Assembly (NCBI GenBank): GCA_026387405.1 | Contig: JAPLLV010000029.1 | Span: 1 to 41,572, forward strand | Source: Candidatus Omnitrophota bacterium | GTDB taxonomy: Bacteria > Omnitrophota > Gorgyraeia > Gygaellales > Profunditerraquicolaceae | Reading direction: 5' to 3' | Length of the DNA stretch: 41,572 bases | Part shown: positions 36,201 to 39,200 of the stretch, piece after piece | Layout of the letters: every line of letters begins with the position of its first letter | Position numbering within the stretch: the stretch's first letter is position 1 | The notes under the pieces: model-generated | Told to the model about the DNA's origin: nothing | Database searches by the model: none | What the model saw: the letters and a program-made list of their open reading frames with translations, nothing else | Translations under genes and position numbers: made by a program

Positions 36201-39200
36201 CTATAATTCTGAAGCGTTGCACTTGCGGAGGGCCTTTGATGCGCCCCTTCTTTACCGCAGCCTTTAACAAGCCGTTGGTGAAAGTATCGGCCATTTTCAG
36301 AGACCTTACCAAAGCCTGCTCCGGCTCATTTACGCTGCCCGTTATTGCTTCGGCTTCCTTTATCTGACGGATGATCTCTTCCCTTGATAGTGTTCCGGTC
36401 CCGCCCTGCGGCCCTTCCTGGCCTGGTATTGAAGTAGGCCTTGGATTAGACCTATCTAAGGCCCGGCGGGGAGAACGCTCGCGATCCTGGGTGCGGGCTT
36501 GCTCCAAAGGCCACTTCTGGGCATAGATATAGGCAGCTAGGGACAGAAGCGCAATAAACCCGACTATAATCAAAACGGCCGCTGCGCAGACTGCCCCCAC
36601 CAGCCACGGAAGGAGTGCAAGTCCGATATTCCGCAGCGGCCGAATGAATGAAAACGCTTTCTTTTTGGCGAAAATAAAAAGTCCTGTTTGTCTCCTCGCA
36701 GAAGACCGGCGGGCGCCGCCGGAGGTACGGGCCTGATTAGGATCTAACGAATGAGTAGCTTGGACACCTTTAATCGCATCCTGCAAACTTAATGCCTCAT
36801 TCCGCTTCACCCCCGAGGTCTGGCTCCTTAGGAGGTGCTCATCTTTGGCTACGGTGGTTACTGCGGCTCCGGGAGGTCCCATCTTTACTCCATCGGGAAT
36901 ACACTTTATACCGGATGTCTGAGTAGCAAAGGTCGCCTGAGAAAAGACATCAAGGGATGATAAATCACTCAAAATTTTCTTTTCCAGGAACGCCGCCACA
37001 TCCGTCGCTAATTTCTTATATCTTCCTCTTTTAAATTGAGCGACGGCCTTGTTTAATAACGGCACCATCTCTTCTTCAAACTCGACTATCTCACTTAAGG
37101 TATAATTAGTAAAAATATCCGCTTTTATATCTTGCCCCGGGACCAGCACAACATCCCTCTCGGCATCGCGGATCCTATTACACCAGGCAAGAATGACCTG
37201 CTTTAATATATACAGCCGCTCCCTATCAGACATAGAAATCCTGAAACTGCGATTAGCCCTCCTTAACAACCGCAATTCCTCCGGGACATCAAAAAACACT
37301 TTTACCGTTTCTCTTTTCTTATCGCTCAACCAACCTAACAACCTTCCATCTAACGCAAATAGCGAGTCAATGCATAAAATGGAATCTTTAGATAGCGCTA
37401 TTCTTTTTCCGGAATGGCGCTTACTATTGCCCGTATCTTTATCATGCGAAGGCAAGTCTATTTCTTTGCCTTCCAACAACGCAAACAGATCTTCTCTCAC
37501 CCATTCCCAATTAAGCGCTTCCGGATGCTCCCAGTTAGCTTTACCAGAGGCGGTCTTGGGAGCGTCTTTTGATGATTTATAATACCTGTCTAAAGACCAT
37601 CGGACAATAACGCCCTCTGCGCTATTTTTAAAATCTTCTCCCAATGCCCTTATAAAAGTAGTCTTGCCTGAGCCGGTACGGCCTCCTAAACAAAAGATTG
37701 CTTTCGCGGTTAGTCTTCTGCGTATCGCTTGATATCCAAGGCTGTTTTTCACTAACAACATCCTTACCTTCTTTTTTTGTATGCTTATTTTTGCCGCTTC
37801 TATCGAAGAACCTATATGGCTTAATCTCTCTACAATACGCTTAAGCAACTGATGTGACATAAAGCCGCCATAAAAGCCTAATAATCTCCTATACCAGCTT
37901 CTCGCCATCCTGCCTTCCTTAAATAAGCGCGCAAACTGTATGCAGGTAACCAGCCTGGTCAATTGTAAAATATTAGCATCTATTTCTTTGGGATTACGGG
38001 AGAAAATACTGGATACCGCCGTGTCTATATCAATATCTTCCAGGGGAAGGTGATGCAAGAGCAAGAAGAATAATATCGCCTGATCGGCCAAGCTCTCAAT
38101 AAACCTAACATCTATGCCTAACATATACCAAATTACATCGTGATGCCGCTCCAGTATCCTCCAATTACGATAATCGCCAAACACGGCTTGCATATCGCCC
38201 CTAACAGCCTTCACTCCTGATAGCGCGGCTAAATCGGATAAACCGACAGCCTCAAAAGTGCTTAGGCAATCCCTAATTTTCTTAATAATAAATCGTACCC
38301 TTACTTCATTAGAGTCATACATATACTTACTCAACTCAGACCTTATCAAACGATAACAATCGGCGATCTTAGCGGAACTTAAGGTATCTGTCTCGTGGAC
38401 CACAAGAGGCGCCTCAGATGCGTATTGCGCGGTATTCCCCACTTTTGCAAAAGGGATGTACTGCGCAAAATCCTGAGTCAATATCCTTGTTCCGAAAGAC
38501 GCGGGGTTGTCGCCCCATTCAGAACCCGGATAAGGAACAGCGACTGAAATCCCTACATTGGTAGGGTCTGCTGTCTTCACAAATTCAATGGTCTTCCTCA
38601 CATCTTCTTCTGTTTCCCCCGGGAGCCCGACCATTATAAACAACCTGACTTCTTCGATTCCGGATTTTTTAGCTAAACTTATGGCCTCAAGATTTCCAGC
38701 GACGGTTGTTCCTTTGCTGTTTCTATCTAATACCGCTTGGGAGCCGCTCTCAATCCCAAATGACAGATGAATACATCCGGCTTCTTTCATCTTACGCAAT
38801 AATTCATCATTCACCTTATCCGTCCTCACCGTTGCCTTCCAAAATATCTCAAGCCTCTCTCGGATAATCATTTCGCACAAGGCCATTATCCTCTTGGGAT
38901 ACACGCCAAACCCATCATCTATAAACGCAAAATACCGGTAGCCTTTTAGATAATAATGCCTTATTTCCTCCATAATGCTTTCCAACGTCCTGTTTCTTAT
39001 GATGAACCCAAAAACGCATTTTGCGCAAAAGCTGCATCGGGAAGGACAACCTCGGGAGGTCAAAATTGGCACCGCTTTATTCTCGGGATTAACAATCCAG
39101 AAATCATAACGCTCTAACTCTTCAGGAGGGATACGGGGGAAGGGAAGTGAGCCTAAATCTCTTATCATCTCAGGCGGCCCGGTGCTCATTATTTCTCCCC

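Noticed and set aside
36811-36840. Possible internal ribosome binding site on the minus strand (CTAAGGAGCC... then GTG) within the linker repeat
   Set aside because: The sister copy at 41.37 kb lacks a start at the same place, the spacing is long and the frame is open throughout; not enough to call an internal gene start.
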